A stretch of 64,000 nt of DNA from Stropharia rugosoannulata (taxonomy: Eukaryota; Basidiomycota; Agaricomycetes; Agaricales; Strophariaceae), in contig JANCIK010000008.1 in NCBI GenBank assembly GCA_028532985.1, positions 2,914,001 to 2,978,000 of the forward strand, in the 5' to 3' direction. Of the stretch, positions 12,201 to 24,309 are shown one piece after another. Position numbers and translations under genes: made by a program. The notes beneath the pieces are model-generated. The model saw only the letters and a program-made list of their open reading frames with translations. It had not been told where the DNA came from and did no database searches. Every line of letters begins with the position of its first letter. Positions within the stretch are counted from its first letter, which is position 1.

Positions 12201-14345
12201 ATGGCCGACGCCTCATCCATCCACAGCAGCCTTACAGTGAGCTCCGAGACATCGCAGGATGACGATAATCTTCGGACCTTCTTCCAAGATGTTACCCAAG
12301 GATGCACCGCGTTTCGTATCCTTCTCATTGGCCGAGCGGGGACGGGCAAGTCTACACTTGTATCCGAAGTCTTCGATTTTGAAGACTATCAGGGAACCAC
12401 GAGTGACTTTAAGGTGCGATCCACATTTATGCTCCCCTTCCTAGTATTAATATTAGCTATGCAGAGCGGGGAGCATAATATCGATGAGGAGATCGTATCC
12501 TCGAACAATAAAGGACTTATATTGCACGACAGCAAGGGATTAGAGACAGGGTCTGATCTCAATCTTAAGATCGTAACTCGGTTTGTGGAGGAGAGGAAAG
12601 GGAAGCCATTTCCGGAGCAGCTTCATGCTATATGGTATGAATCTTTCCTGATGTTTAGATCTCAATCGCTCTTGATAAGTAAAAACAAAGGTATTGCGTC
12701 GAAATACCGATTGGCGGTGAACGGCTTTTAGAAGGAGGCGATATTCGCTTGCTCAAGTCCCTCAAGGACTTCAATGATTCCAGTTAGGTCTTTCATAATT
12801 CACTCTTTTGAAAGTACTACCTCACCGTCGACCTTTTAGTCCCCATAGTGATTGTCTTCACCAAACTAGATAGATTACAATTCTCAGAAAAGAGAAGGTT
12901 AAAGAAAGAAGCAATCAGTAAAGGAATGTCACGTACAGATGCAGAGCAAGCAGCTGAGCGCGAGCATAAGGCCTCCGCCGATGCTAAGTACCAGGAATCG
13001 TGCGTGAAGGTGATAGAGTCTGCGTCAGTTCTACGTGAGCATGTAGAGTATTGTGCTGTGTCTAATAAGCGTACGGATTTGTTTTGACTCAGTATGCAGC
13101 ATTTATCTGACTTTATTATCAGTTCCAGATACTGTTATAAATCTAATTCGGCTCACTAAAAGAATGCTGATAGAATCGGAGGCACTGAGCATCCTGTGGG
13201 CTCGAGCGCAGATGGTAGGTAGTTCTATTTAAATCACATTTCAAATTTCATTTATCACAATGAACTATGTAGGCAGACGTAGATTCTAAGGTTGACCGAT
13301 CCATAGCGTGCGTCCGAATTTTTCTTCAGATACCTTAACGTCACTCACTATTGTTAAACTTTAGGGCCGGAAAGAATGGTAGGTACTTCGTCTCAAGCCC
13401 ATAATTGAGAAGCTTATTAATTTTGCTCAGTATTTTGGCGAGGTCTCTTCTCGAGCATAATCCCTTTGAAAGGCATTCGAAAAGTCTCCGTGCTAAAAGT
13501 TCTAAGTGTAGTGCACAGAGATATTATAGGCGTTTGGAATATCCAGGCAGGTGTACCTAATGATACCCTTTCCAATCTGTTATGCTAAACAATCTATACC
13601 AGGATCCCGACGAGGTGAGTTCACCAGTTAAATATGTCTCCTCTGTAACCACTCATTAAATCAGCTACTGAGCGGGGCCAATATGCGGACAGACATTCGA
13701 GCACTATTTGCAGAGCCTGGGGCGCCGACCTTATTTGGTAACGCTGCGAGATCTGAGGATGTCGATGGCGGGAAGGTCATCTCGAATATTGCCGGTGCTG
13801 CTATATCTATGAACCCGGTACAACTTATTGGGCCCGCCGTCACAGGCACTGCTAAAGTACTCGACGACGTAATTGATACAACTCCTGGTACCGCACGAAT
13901 GTTAATGGCCTATATCATCGGCAAGTCGTGCTCTGCATTCACTTTTCCGCATTTAGCTAAAGCAGTATACTCACCGGCTTAATAAATCTGTAGACTTGAC
14001 GCTGGGCCTTGAAAATCTCTACTGGATAGTTCATCCGCGACAAAACAAGGCGATCAATGACGGTGACGTGCAGAATGCGTTCACAGCGTACCGTGCATCC
14101 CTGCAGCGTCAACGTGCGCACCGCAAGATCACAAACTTTGTGGGGGACGAAAATGTACGGGATCCTTTGATTTTATCAGCTCGACATATTTGAAAGCTAT
14201 ATTCTTCAGATCGCGCGAGCTTGGAAGAAGAAAACTTTACTAGCGAAACTATCTGAGATCGCTCACGAATGCAGATTTGTACGTTTCTATGACACATTCC
14301 GCATCTCAGTCAGATACTCAGTCAGGTCGTGCAGAATGCAACTGA
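12201..14345 (+). CDS. P-loop GTPase-like protein B
   Basis: Full-length member of the three-gene family. Exon 1 (12201-12413) carries FRILLIGRAGTGKSTLVSEV (Walker A). Exon 2 starts after the AG at about 12459 and has GLILHDSKGLETGSD (DxxG switch) and LHAIW. Exon 3 (about 12692) is YCVEIPIGGERLLEGG. Exon 4 has IVIVFTKLDRLQF (G4-like TKLD), a charged coiled segment and a G5-like VSNK. Many short exons then encode an alpha-helical C-terminal half, including VDLTLGLENLYWIVHP and a segment starting LDIFESYILQIARAW. I place the stop at 14343-14345, but the last two exons are the least certain part. The protein is likely cytosolic and nucleotide-binding. Family function is not known to me; a role as a regulated switch or in innate-type responses would be speculation. 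Confidence 0.65.
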
Positions 14346-14755
14346 TGTATTTAAGAATCCGTAGGCGCATTTGTATGTCAGGGCGAGCCGAGGCGGTGCA
14401 TTTCCAACCTAGAAGTATAAGTTCAAGCAGCACCCAAGCGCTTGTAATTTATGAAGTTCTGTGGAAATGTTGTCGAATTTCATTTAATCATAGGACTTCA
14501 ATATTGAATGAATATACAATAGTGCATCTAGATATCTGGGTATTATGGGTCCAGATGGGTCAATATGGCACTAACACTTCATGCAGTGCAGTGGATTATT
14601 GTCTTGAAGCAATTGGTTGGTAAACAAGCAAGTATCAGTGGAGGATCTATCGCGTGCTCATTATGTACTATTTTGGTTGTTTGGGGTATATTACTAGGGT
14701 ATTTAAAAACGAGCGTGCAAAAGTACAAAATAAAAACCCGGAGAGTTACGTAGAA

Positions 14756-15600
14756 TCAAAGTCTACCTCTGTCACTGCTGGCTGTGTGCGGCCTCTCAGA
14801 TTCCGGATATTCTGGGGGCAATTCGGAGGTGACACTGCTTGTAGTAGGGCGTGCACTGCTGTTTGTTTGAATTAGGCTAGTTAGTAGCATTAGCTGCCTG
14901 CTCAACCCGACAATTTGTTCATCCAGGTGCGTAACTCCGGTTCCCATAGACCTTTGTGCGGCCCCCAGGGTGTACCCCTTACTGGCCGCTTCCGCTTCCC
15001 CTCCTCTGGTCACAATGTAACTCTGTGGGAGACCGTCGGATAGGTCTGTGCGATCTTCCGTATTTTCATTTTCTTGGTGTGAGGGCCGGCTAGAGTAGGG
15101 CGCAATGGGTCCACGGCCTTTCAAGGGTCGTAGTATGACTGTTGTGCTTCCGAGGTCATTGGACGGTAATGAATTGAATGGAGCTTGTACTTTCTGTTCT
15201 GCAAGCTGCCCGCGCAGCTTTTGTCGCCGCTGCCTGTAATATCTTACAACGCAGATAATGGCCACAAGAAAACCCAGTCCTCCGCATAAACTACCTGCCA
15301 GAATGCCAATGTTAACTGGACGTGATCTGCCGGTGTTTGAATTGCCAAAATTGTTGCCAAAATCGGAAGCGGAGTCGGATGTGGATGTCTGCGACGGAGA
15401 TCCAGGTACAGAACTGAAAATCGTTATTGTAGGCGAGAATGTAGAACTTGAACTTGAAGAGATGACACCATTGGCCCCAGTGACAGTGACAACGACAACA
15501 GACGATTCTCCAGTGACAACTATTGGGCTTATATTTGGGGTTTCTATGGTAGAGCCTCCAGTAGATCGAGGAAACAGATGCGGCTGCCTGTCGGTTGTGA
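14756..15600 (-). pseudogene. 3' part of a split mucin-like membrane protein gene (TM1)
   Basis: C-terminal part of member 1 of the Ser/Thr-rich single-pass membrane family; its 5' part lies at 23789-24046 on the far side of the transposon. In order it encodes a Ser/Thr-rich stalk (GVISSSSSSTFSPTITIFSS), a short Asn/Gly region, one membrane helix (ILAGSLCGGLGFLVAIICVV), a basic stop-transfer segment (RYYRQRRQKLRGQL) and the family block QLAEQKVQAPFN. A cytosolic tail follows, with a short coiled coil (LDEQIVGLSRQLMLLTSLIQ) and the PPxY-containing end SELPPEYPESERPHT. The reading frame is open to the transposon border with no in-frame start. Without the transposon (15601-23788) and one copy of the GA repeat, the two parts would give one 366-residue frame, close to the 358 residues of TM2. 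Confidence 0.75.
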
Positions 15601-15620
15601 TGTCGGAAAACTCATATTAG

Positions 15621-15785
15621 CCTTATAAGGTAAAAGGCTTACAACGACGCATCATTGCCTTGCGACGTGCCTTACAATACATCATAGCTTTGTAAGGGTT
15701 TTGTAAGGGTCTGAATACCCTTAGAATGACTGAACCGAACTTATAAGAATAGACCTAGTCTTGTCCGCCCTTGTAATATAATTAG
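15621..15785. repeat. Left subterminal repeats of the transposon
   Basis: A cluster of short words of the type CCTTATAAGG, GGCTTACAACG, TTTGTAAGGG (twice in a row near 15690-15710) and CCCTTGTAAT, in both orientations. They resemble the CTTGTAAG words at the right end and are probably transposase-binding sites. Confidence 0.55.
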
Positions 15786-15951
15786 AACGACTTATCAACG
15801 AGCCTTATTCGTGAGAAATAGTCCATCAAATACTGACAAGAGAAATTGATGTAAGTTGATATATCGACGATAAGTCAACATCTCCCACCACTCACGGAGC
15901 TGTTTCTCTCTGAGCCAGACATACACACCCTCTTTCTCACTGAATCAAACG

Positions 15952-18900
15952 ATGGGACGTGAATCAAAAAAGAAGACGAATTCTGCAGGCCGTAATGTCA
16001 CAAATATTACTCGCGCTCCCACCTGCTCGGACATCTGCCCGGGATGTGGGGAATCATTTAATCGACGCGGAATTGCAGGTCACAAGAAGAAATGCTTGGG
16101 AAAAACAAGGACGGAGAGGGATAGCAACACACGCGCTTTGGCCGAGGCCTATAAGGCCATTATCAAGGCTGATTTGGATCAGCAATCCGGACAAAACCTA
16201 ATAGGTAAGTATTAATAATTATAGTCTTATTTGAGTGCGTCTGAGACTGCTAATGACTGTTTCTGCTGTATTCAGGTGGCTCAAACAGCCAGGACCACTA
16301 TCCTGATGATAATTCCGAGGCATCATCTAGCGCCTATCCCGATCAGGGTCCGCCACCCGATGATGATGGAATCGGATCATCAACAGAGAATGGCGCAAAT
16401 AGTAAGTCTCTGTATTATATCAATGGTGTTCAAATGTGATATATTTGTTCTATAGCCCTTGATGGAAGTCCCATACAGTGCGACGCTCCATCAATAATCG
16501 GGTCCGAAAATGAATACCCGTTGAACAATGATGAAGAGATAGATGAACAAGCTGACGTGAACTTGGAGGCCAAAGATCTTCTGAGAGATCTAATCGAGGA
16601 TTCAGAAGAAGAGGAACCCATCATTGAATTTGACCGTAAGTGGCTACTGTATCTGAAAGAAATTCTACATGTATTAATTATCTTACTAGCCTCCGATCTC
16701 ATACACAATGAAATTCCCAGCCACGGCCCACCACGCTCGGAAATGAATAGTTCAGCAGCGATTACAAGGAGCTTGGAGCGAGCGCATCCAAGTTTGCAAG
16801 AAGACGACATCATTATCGAGTACCACCCCAACAGCGGGAAAGCATCGAAGCACATTTCTATATCAGATGCTGTAAATCTTGACAGCGCCAGCATACGTTC
16901 ATCGACAACATCCCGCCGTGCCGTTCCTCCCTCAGCGCGTGGCCATGCCCCTGCACAGTCATCTGCAGACGACAACCGGCCTGTTAATCCAGATGGCACC
17001 AAGAAACGAAAGCCATGGTTCCCTTTTAGCTCGGAGCTCGACTTCGAGATTGCGGAGTTTGCTCTCGAGACTCATTTGAATGCAAAGCAGAAAAACCGTC
17101 TCCTCGATATTATTCAACGGGCAATCAAAACCCCGGATGATTTTACATTGGAGAATGACAAGGACCTGCAGACACTGTGGGATCTTGCGTGTAGACGGAC
17201 ACAAGGGGTAAGTTCAAATACTCAATAATATCTCATATATCGTCATCGTCGGGAATATTAGCTGGGACTCTGGATATTTATTGCATTCTTATTCCGTATT
17301 ATATATTTGATTAAACTTAATGTTTTGGTATTCTATAGTTAGAGAAAACAACAGGTACTGCAATATACGAGAATGAGGAGATCTCGTTTGATGTGTGGAC
17401 GCGGCCAATCTGGGACTGGGTGTTAGAGCTTTTGGGCAACAAAGATATCGCTCAACAGTGCCACTGGGATGCTGAGCGCCAGTATAAATATGATGGTAAA
17501 ACCCTCACACGATTCTGGGATGAGCCGTGGACTGGGGATGCCTGGTGGGAGATCCAAGTGCGTGAACAAACAATATCTGGTCTTATTATGTTAACCGATT
17601 GATATATTTGCAAGTCCAAGCTTCCAGAAGGCGCGGCACCTGTTTGTCTTTTAATCTATGCAGATAAGACACGGCTCTCGTCGTTTGGCACGGCTCAGGG
17701 CTATCCTGTTATTGCACGCCTGCTCAATCTACCAATTGAAATGCGGAATGGAACAGGCATTGCCGGTGGTAGAGTTGTCGGTTGGCTCCCTATTGTAAGC
17801 ATTATTCATTCTGCATTACACTTCGTGAACATAATTGATTAATATTGCTGTACAACATTATATTACGATAACAGGTTAAAGAAAAATCGGGAGAGGCTAA
17901 GAAGCCTGGATACATAAATCTCAAAAGAGTTATCTGGCACAAAGCTTTTTACGAGCTTCTGCATGCAATTTCCCAGCATTCAAAAACTGGCTACCTTTTC
18001 AAGTGTGGCGACGGTCTCTTTCGATGGTTGTACCCCATTATTCTGATTTTATCCGCAGATTACGAAGAGCAGTATGTATACTCTCATTTTTGATGTTCAA
18101 TTGATAATGCTTACTTGACATAAAACAAAACAGAACATTTATGGCACTTATCCGTGGACACAGAGGCCTCTATCCATGTCCTGTGTGTCTCGTTCCACAA
18201 AAAGATCAGTCTGACCTCTCTAAGAAGTATCCGCTGCGTACCACATCGTCTATGAAGGCTGTTTATGAAGAAGGTCAAACCCTATCACCAGATGAAAAGG
18301 AAAAACTGTTTAAACGGCATGGCCTACGAGATGTCGAGGTACTGGTCATTTACTACATTGCTTCGGAATCTGACTACCCTCGATCTAAATCCAGAATATC
18401 TTCTGGATGTTTGACGGAACATCTGATGTATATTTAGCAATGACGTTCGACCGGCTCCATGCATACCATCAAGGTCTTTTTGCAGATCACATTTTGAAAC
18501 TTACAAAGCGTATATTTGAACTTAAACTTGACAAGAAGTATTCACAACAGTTAGACGACCAGTATGCTTTTTATTCTGGTTCATGTACAATTATATTATT
18601 AACAATTAATACTGCAGGGTTGACGAAATACCAAGCTGGAATGGCCTTAACCACTTCAGCTCAATTATTAAGGCGGCCACGTTCTCTGATGGAAGAAAGC
18701 ACGAGGACATGTCCAAAGTACGCCATTGATTATAGCCTAAGAATTGTCAGCCGCTGACATAAGATATTATTATTATGTGTTTGAAGGTTCTTCTATATGC
18801 AGCGGCAAACATACTTACACCAGCGAGATTGCCAGAAGGCTATTTGATGCTGAAAATATTGCGCAGCTATCTTGAGTTGGACATGTATGCATCACTGAGT

Positions 18901-20229
18901 GTTCACACAGAGCATACTCTTGACGAAGGCGAGGCAGAGCTACTTGTCTTTAGCTCGTTGGTTCAGGTAAGCATCCTCATAAATATTAATATAGGAATCT
19001 ATAAATTTGAAATTGACAACATATATGACATTGCCTGTTGGTCTACTAGGAGCATAGACTAAAATATGGTACCAAGACTTGGAACTTTCCGAAGGTGCAC
19101 TCTCATCAACATCTTTTTCAAGACATTCGACGCAAAGGTGTCACTCGCAATGCAAATACGAAATTGGGTGAAAAGCAGCACAGGGCATTCAAAAAGTTCT
19201 ACTTACACCATACAAACTTCAAGGACACCGATAAGCAGGTGAGACTTGCAACTTTCTGCGAGAGATTATCCTTGTCAATGATGGAGACTAATAAAAAATA
19301 ATTTATTGAACAGATTCTTCGATTGGAGCATGAATCATTAGCCAGTTTAATGATCCGCAGAGACATCAATGATTACCACACCCATAATGAATACCTGCGA
19401 CAGTTGCAAGAGGACTACGAGGAGGAAATTCATCCAGGAGCGCGGACGATAAACTATGGGAAATCACAACACCCCAATCAGCAACCGCGTCGTCATGTGG
19501 GTTTGGATTACATCACATTTGGCTCTCCCCTTTCGCCGATCTCTTTGAGAGATATTGAACAGCCACAAAATGAAGTGCTTGATGTAGCATTTAAAGACTT
19601 TCGCAAGCGACTCAGCCAGGCATTATCTAAGTGGCAGAATAGATCTGTACGGCTTGATGCTCATGTTACGGTATGTTTAAATTTAAATCATAACGATCAG
19701 TACAGATTTGTTATCATTCTACTACGCATGACCAAGGTACTGATATATTCATTGACAGATAAGCCGCTACCAATACCTCAAAGTGTCTTTTCAATCAGTT
19801 GTGAGCTGGCAAGAGTTGACTGATATCCTCCGAGTTAATCCCTCATTCCACGGGTCACCACGCTATGACTGTGTGCTTGTCAAGCAACCAGGTGACAATA
19901 GCAATGTCTTCTTTGCGCGGCTTTTATCACTATTCAGTGTCATGATCGAAGGCCGTGAATGGTTTATCGCACATATTCTTCCAATGGACAGAACTACATC
20001 AACCGCTAACCGTAATAGGGATAATGATCTTCGCCTCACACGCGTGTGTTCACGTCCAAGGGAGAAAACAGCATTTATTCAAGCAGATTGGATTATACGA
20101 GGTGCACTACTGGCGAAGGATCACGGCTCAACACACACGTTCGATGAATTTTTTGTTGTCAAGGAAGTTGATGATGATCTATGGACGAGGATGAAGTCTG
20201 CAAGTTTAGCAACACAAGTAGTACTTTAG
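15952..20229 (+). CDS. Plavaka transposase
   Basis: Multi-exon gene (about 13 exons) for a large transposase acting in the nucleus. The N-terminus has a C2H2-like zinc finger (CPGCGESFNRRGIAGHKKKC). A long acidic, low-complexity region follows, then the conserved core: KPWFPFSSELDFEIAEFALE, a Trp-rich block (FWDEPWTGDAWWEI), and IYADKTRLSSFGTAQGYPV, which carries the first catalytic-type Asp near 17662. Next are GGRVVGWLPI, ILILSADYEEQ (second Asp near 18058), GLYPCPVCLVP and NIFWMFDG...FDRLHAYHQGLF. The HSHQHLFQDIRRKGVTRNAN block, which contains the family's basic patch, comes late. All exons join in frame by normal GT-AG introns and I see no disabling change. Motif order is that of basidiomycete Plavaka transposases of the Kyakuja-Dileera-Zisupton superfamily. 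The third acidic catalytic residue was not assigned. Confidence 0.85.
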
Positions 20230-20521
20230 ATATTATTATTACCTAGCCAATGCTACCGTAGTGAGTGATGTACCAGATTCGGCAGGTTGATTGGTCAAAT
20301 GACAATGTATACAATTCAAATGTAAAAATGTGGACCTGTCAGTGAATTCAAATGTGAGTGATCACTCTCACAGAGCCTAATAATAATATTCTCATGTGAA
20401 ATAGCACCCATGCTGAGATTGATTCCATACACCTGCAACGATTTATATGAGACTTGAAGCACTAATGCATGCCTGTAATAACACTGCCCCTTCTATCACA
20501 CTGACCACTAGTTAATATACA

Positions 20522-22760
20522 ATGTCAGCACGCCCTTTGTCTTCGATCTCAACTCAGAATTCCCAGTCCAAGGATCTCCACAACCGCGCGAATACAGAGA
20601 CGAGCCCTGGACCTGACAGCACTGCCCTCATTGATATTGATGTTATTAAACAGTTCATAGCGCGTGCAAGAGCATCCACAAGGCCTGGGTCAGAGGACCG
20701 CATCAAAACTGCTGAGTGGATTGAGGTAAGTTAATCATTAATCATTCACTATTCACTAAATTAACATATATTAATGAACATCTTATCTCGCAATCTATCT
20801 ACTAGATTTTAATCAATGCCCAGTCGACTATACAGGCCTTAACTAATGACAAGTTCCAGCTCTTGGATGAAGTGGCCGAATTGACTGTTGCCAAGCGGGA
20901 GGAAAAACGCCGGAGAAAAAAGGCAAAGGCTAGGGCATCAGAGGCTCTTGATTTCGAATCCTTCACTTACGAAGAATCTGAGAGCTACATGGTGCGGTCT
21001 GGCAAGTTTTTCTCTGTTTTTTTCTCCCTTGGAGTCTCCGAAGCTATTTTCAAGCAACCCCGTCCATCATTTAAGTACAGCGATCTTGTGCGTTTTAAAT
21101 CAGATGAAAACATTGCTCTGGGTCCCGTTGCAGAGCTGTATTCATTTCTGCCGGCCGTGGCATTGGAAAGTGCTCAGCAAGATAATAATCTTGCAAAAAG
21201 TGTATGTTCTTTTATTCCTTAAAGATTACAATTAAGATAATATTATTTATGCTTATTGTTGTTGTTGACAATTGAATTGTCATTAGTTTGTCGATGGTAT
21301 GAAGGCGCAGAAGTCCTCAGTTCTAAACAACCTAAGGAGCGCGGCCTTTTCTATTTTTGGCATTATCAGTGATGATCCAAATTTCTTCAAAAACGACACC
21401 AGCCGCATCTCAACTCACGAGGTCCAGAGGCTGCTTGGTGCGACTCCGGATAAGAAGAGACCTAACGAATTTGTCTATTCTAAGTTCCCTCCAGTAATCT
21501 ATCGTGGCCAAAGAGTCAGCTCAGGCGTTGCTGACCTCTTTCGTTCATCGATGCTTCTCCAGGTATGAAACTTAAATGTGGCATACATAAATCTCTTAAT
21601 TTACATCTTCATTCAACTTTCATTGACATTTTACAGGCAGCAAAGCATGTACTCTATGGAGAGAAAGCCGTCAAATTGACCTTCCATGCCAAAAGTCCTC
21701 TAAAGAAAGACGCTCATGGCCGCCCTCCAACAAGTACTCCAAGCTTTATTTCCAATATCTCTGTTCTGGTGCGTCTCTTGCATTCTCATCTCTTGTAGAA
21801 TCCATCAATTCATCTAATTCATAATTTTAATACCAGGTCATATACCTTCTAACGGACGACAGGGAGCTTAATTCAAGTGGGGTTGGAATCACCACCCAGA
21901 TTAACTACTTCAAAATGGCCGACCGGTTCAAGCAGCTTATTTTTAGAGGCTTGGAGGAAAGCCCCGTGATTTTCAAATGCCTATTGTCAGAATGGAACAA
22001 CGAGCTGTTTCCCAATGGACATCATCCCAGTGACCCAGGCAACAGTGAGTCTGAGATCGATTACCAGACTGACGCCGAAGATGCCATTCCTGAGCACGTC
22101 GGGCGGACCGAAGATATCGATCTCATCTTTGCTAATTTGAACATGTCGGCATCTGACCAGTCAGATGATAATTTTGGCGAGTCCGATAGTAGCGTGGTCA
22201 GCGATGGCGCATCCGCAGTCCCGGTGGCTCATACAGGCCATGTTCCCACTACTCCACGTCCTGTGAAACCTCGTTGTAAGGCACCAGCTGCAGCATCGAC
22301 AGCATCAAGTGAATCTGAAGACATCGAAGCCACTCCACGGCGCCCAGTGCAAACTACGCAGTCCAGGCCAGTCCAGAAAAGGCCTTTGTCTCGAACCTTC
22401 GCAATGGAAAATGTTCTCATCACCCAGGACTCAAATATGGCAAGTGAAAACCCTGACTCCGATTTGGAGTATGTTTCGGATCCAGCCTCCGACACCCAGC
22501 AGCCCCCTCCCTTCAGTACTTCATCATCTCATCATCTGCTCTCGAGTAAAGCCGCCGCTCCCGTAGCCACAGCAGAGCCGAGCCAGGAACCATCAACTCA
22601 GAAGTCCACCACCGCAAAGAGGGGCAGAGGTAATAAAAAGGCGACATTAGAGTCCGCATCTTCATCAGGGACAGTTGGAATTGCACAGCCAGTGGCACCC
22701 GTTGACAAACCTACGACTGCAACAAAGCGTGTTACTAGAGGCTCCAAAAAGGCTCAGTAA
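20522..22760 (+). CDS. Transposon partner protein of unknown function
   Basis: Second gene of the transposon, about 290 bp downstream of the transposase and on the same strand. Exons are about 20522-20727, 20806-21201, 21286-21561, 21637-21764 and 21837-22760. The N-terminal part has a basic coiled segment (KREEKRRRKKAKARASEA). A globular region follows with ALGPVAELYSFLPAVALES and FKNDTSRISTHEVQRLLGA. The last 250 residues are Ser/Thr/Pro-rich and disordered and end in a basic tail (KRGRGNKKA...KRVTRGSKKAQ), suggesting nuclear and DNA contact. I do not recognise a named domain. Its place inside the element, with intact coding sequence, argues that it assists transposition or silencing escape. 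Stop TAA at 22758-22760. Confidence 0.7.
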
Positions 22761-23560
22761 GCTGTCGCTGCACCGCACACCTGTCTCTAGGACTGGTAAT
22801 AATGTGTTCAAATGTAATAGTACTTGTAGTGTTGTGTTGAAACAGCCTCAATAAATTAACTTGGACCCCGCAGAACTGTATTCAAACATTGTATATTAAT
22901 CTACAAACAGGTAGGCGTATGATATCATCATTCAATTATGTGCGCACATGCACTTAAATGAATATGCGTGTATGTAGACTTCAAATTTGCGGCGCGTACG
23001 ATGCGTGTGACCAGATTATGTAATTCAAATTTGCGCCGACAGGCTGTAGTTACACACTGAGAATGTGTATGTGGCTATTGCATGATTATTCAAAAATTGG
23101 GAAGGGATAGAAATACCCTTGCAGTATGTCAAATCACCTCAGGACGACGGGGAATAGTCTGGAAGTTGGAAAAGGCATCTTCAAGATACGCGGTATGGTT
23201 AGGTACACTTATAATATAGAAAAGACCTTTTGGTGAAGGGGAAGTGTCGTTAGCATTGTAAGGTTATGTAATCATTATAGCGCTCGGTGTTCGACTCTGG
23301 CTCATGGAATTAATTTACCTTACGGCCAGAGAACAAATGTAAGTCTTCACCTTTGTACGAGCTGTTGCAATGTAGTCAAAAGGTAAGTCGACTGCGTACT
23401 TTAAGAAACAGGTATAGGTAAGTGAAGTAGGTAATTAACTAATACATAATGTTTAAATTAGAACTAGTCATAATGTCATTGTATGTAATAGTTGATATAG
23501 TAATGACCGTACAGATACATGTAATGACGGTAGCCGCCTTGCGGAAGACCCCAAGTAGCT
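22761..23560. other. Non-coding right arm of the transposon
   Basis: About 800 bp between the partner gene and the right subterminal repeats. It holds a polyadenylation-like AATAAA (about 22851) and a pair of similar phrases around 22980-23035 (TTCAAATTTGCGGCGCGTACG / TTCAAATTTGCGCCGAC). No ORF is supported. Confidence 0.5.
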
Positions 23561-23770
23561 TGGTAAGTTTACATTTTCCGTTAGCAGCTTGCGTCGTCTT
23601 ACAAGATAATTGATTATCGACTATGAAGGGGCTACCTTGTAACTAAGGTGGCGCCTTGTAAGTCTGTAGATGGCCTTGTAAGTTGTAGTTCCTCTTGTAA
23701 CATTACTCGCATTGGTAAAAGGTAATGTAAGTTAAAGTCGAGTTAAGTGCCTTACATGCCTTGTAAGGCG
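23560..23770. repeat. Right subterminal repeats of the transposon
   Basis: At least four close copies of (C)CTTGTAA(G) occur at about 23634, 23654, 23674 and 23693, with a last palindromic-like CCTTGTAAGG at 23759-23768, plus TTGGTAAG/CTTACAAG variants. Regular spacing near 20 bp suggests multiple transposase-binding sites close to the terminus. Confidence 0.6.
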
Positions 23771-23788
23771 GCGAAGAAATTTCCGACA

Positions 23789-24046
23789 GACTACCACGAC
23801 TGAATGAAGACGCAGGACATCGGTCTTTTCATCCCGAACATGACTGCCTGAAAATGTCTTAGGATAAATCAAGGAAACTGGTGCTGTCAAGGTAATGGAA
23901 TGTGTCGTTGTTGTCGCTGTTGTCTTTGTTGTTGTTGACCATGGGCTAGGAAATGGTTTAACAAAAGGAGAATGATATGTAACAGTCGAAGTTGGAGTCG
24001 GGCTGAGTCCAGTGTCACTGACCATGGCTGTAGTAAGCAATATCAT
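23789..24046 (-). pseudogene. 5' part of the split mucin-like membrane protein gene (TM1)
   Basis: The start is chosen at 24046 (MILLTTAMVSDTGLSPTP) because the next paralog (TM3, 47266) starts similarly (MMLITEGGPTAM), also just after a probable 5' UTR intron. The frame is Ser/Thr-rich (TKTTATTTTHSITLTAPVSL) and reaches LRLHSVVVV at the transposon border, 258 nt in all (86 codons). The frame continues in phase at 15598 on the other side of the element. An upstream minus-strand exon (24136-24309, cysteine-containing) exists, but joining it by the obvious GT-AG pair shifts the frame, so I treat it as untranslated or unrelated. Confidence 0.65.
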
Positions 24047-24309
24047 AGTTCTCCCATATGCAAATGAATTCCGGCCTGGCCATGATAAGAAATTAGACAA
24101 TCCGAGTAGAAACATACTTCTTGGAAGCGACTTACTTGGGACTGGTTTTCCTGCAGCTTCTCAGTACGACGCACTGGCATAGAGACGCAAGGCCTCTCCT
24201 TTACATACTTCTCTGCATAGCATCCATCTGATTCGATAATATTACAACGTGTATGCAGCATCAAGGTAGAAATGTTGGCGCTGATACATGATGCCCTAGG
24301 TTGATGCAT

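Larger units (their letters stand above)
15601..23788 (+). mobile_element. Plavaka-type DNA transposon, apparently intact
   Basis: An 8188-bp element with two + strand genes (transposase 15952-20229; partner ORF 20522-22760). The ends are imperfect terminal inverted repeats: 15601-15630 against the reverse complement of 23759-23788 match at 22 of 30 positions, including the outer TGTCGGAAA. A 2-bp direct repeat, GA, flanks it (15599-15600 and 23789-23790). Near both ends lie repeated CTTGTAAG/CCTTATAAGG-type words, as expected for transposase-binding subterminal repeats. Both ORFs read through without obvious stops or frameshifts after intron removal, so the insertion looks young. Removal of the element plus one GA joins two halves of a host gene in frame, which independently supports the borders. 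A 2-bp duplication fits CACTA-like behaviour better than the 8 bp known for Zisupton elements. Confidence 0.8.

Noticed and set aside
23225..23310. Possible tRNA (GTGTTCGACTC resembles a B box)
   Set aside because: No matching A box or cloverleaf stems could be formed around it, and it lies within the transposon arm.
15586..23812. Alternative transposon ends starting at TCGGTTGTG with a 3-bp CTG duplication
   Set aside because: Inverted-repeat matching is weaker outside 15601/23788, and the joined host frame would be broken; the GA solution keeps it open.
24136..24309. Cys-containing open exon upstream of the split membrane gene as its first coding exon
   Set aside because: The obvious GT-AG join to 24075 puts the next exon out of frame and meets a stop; paralogs start at the downstream Met.
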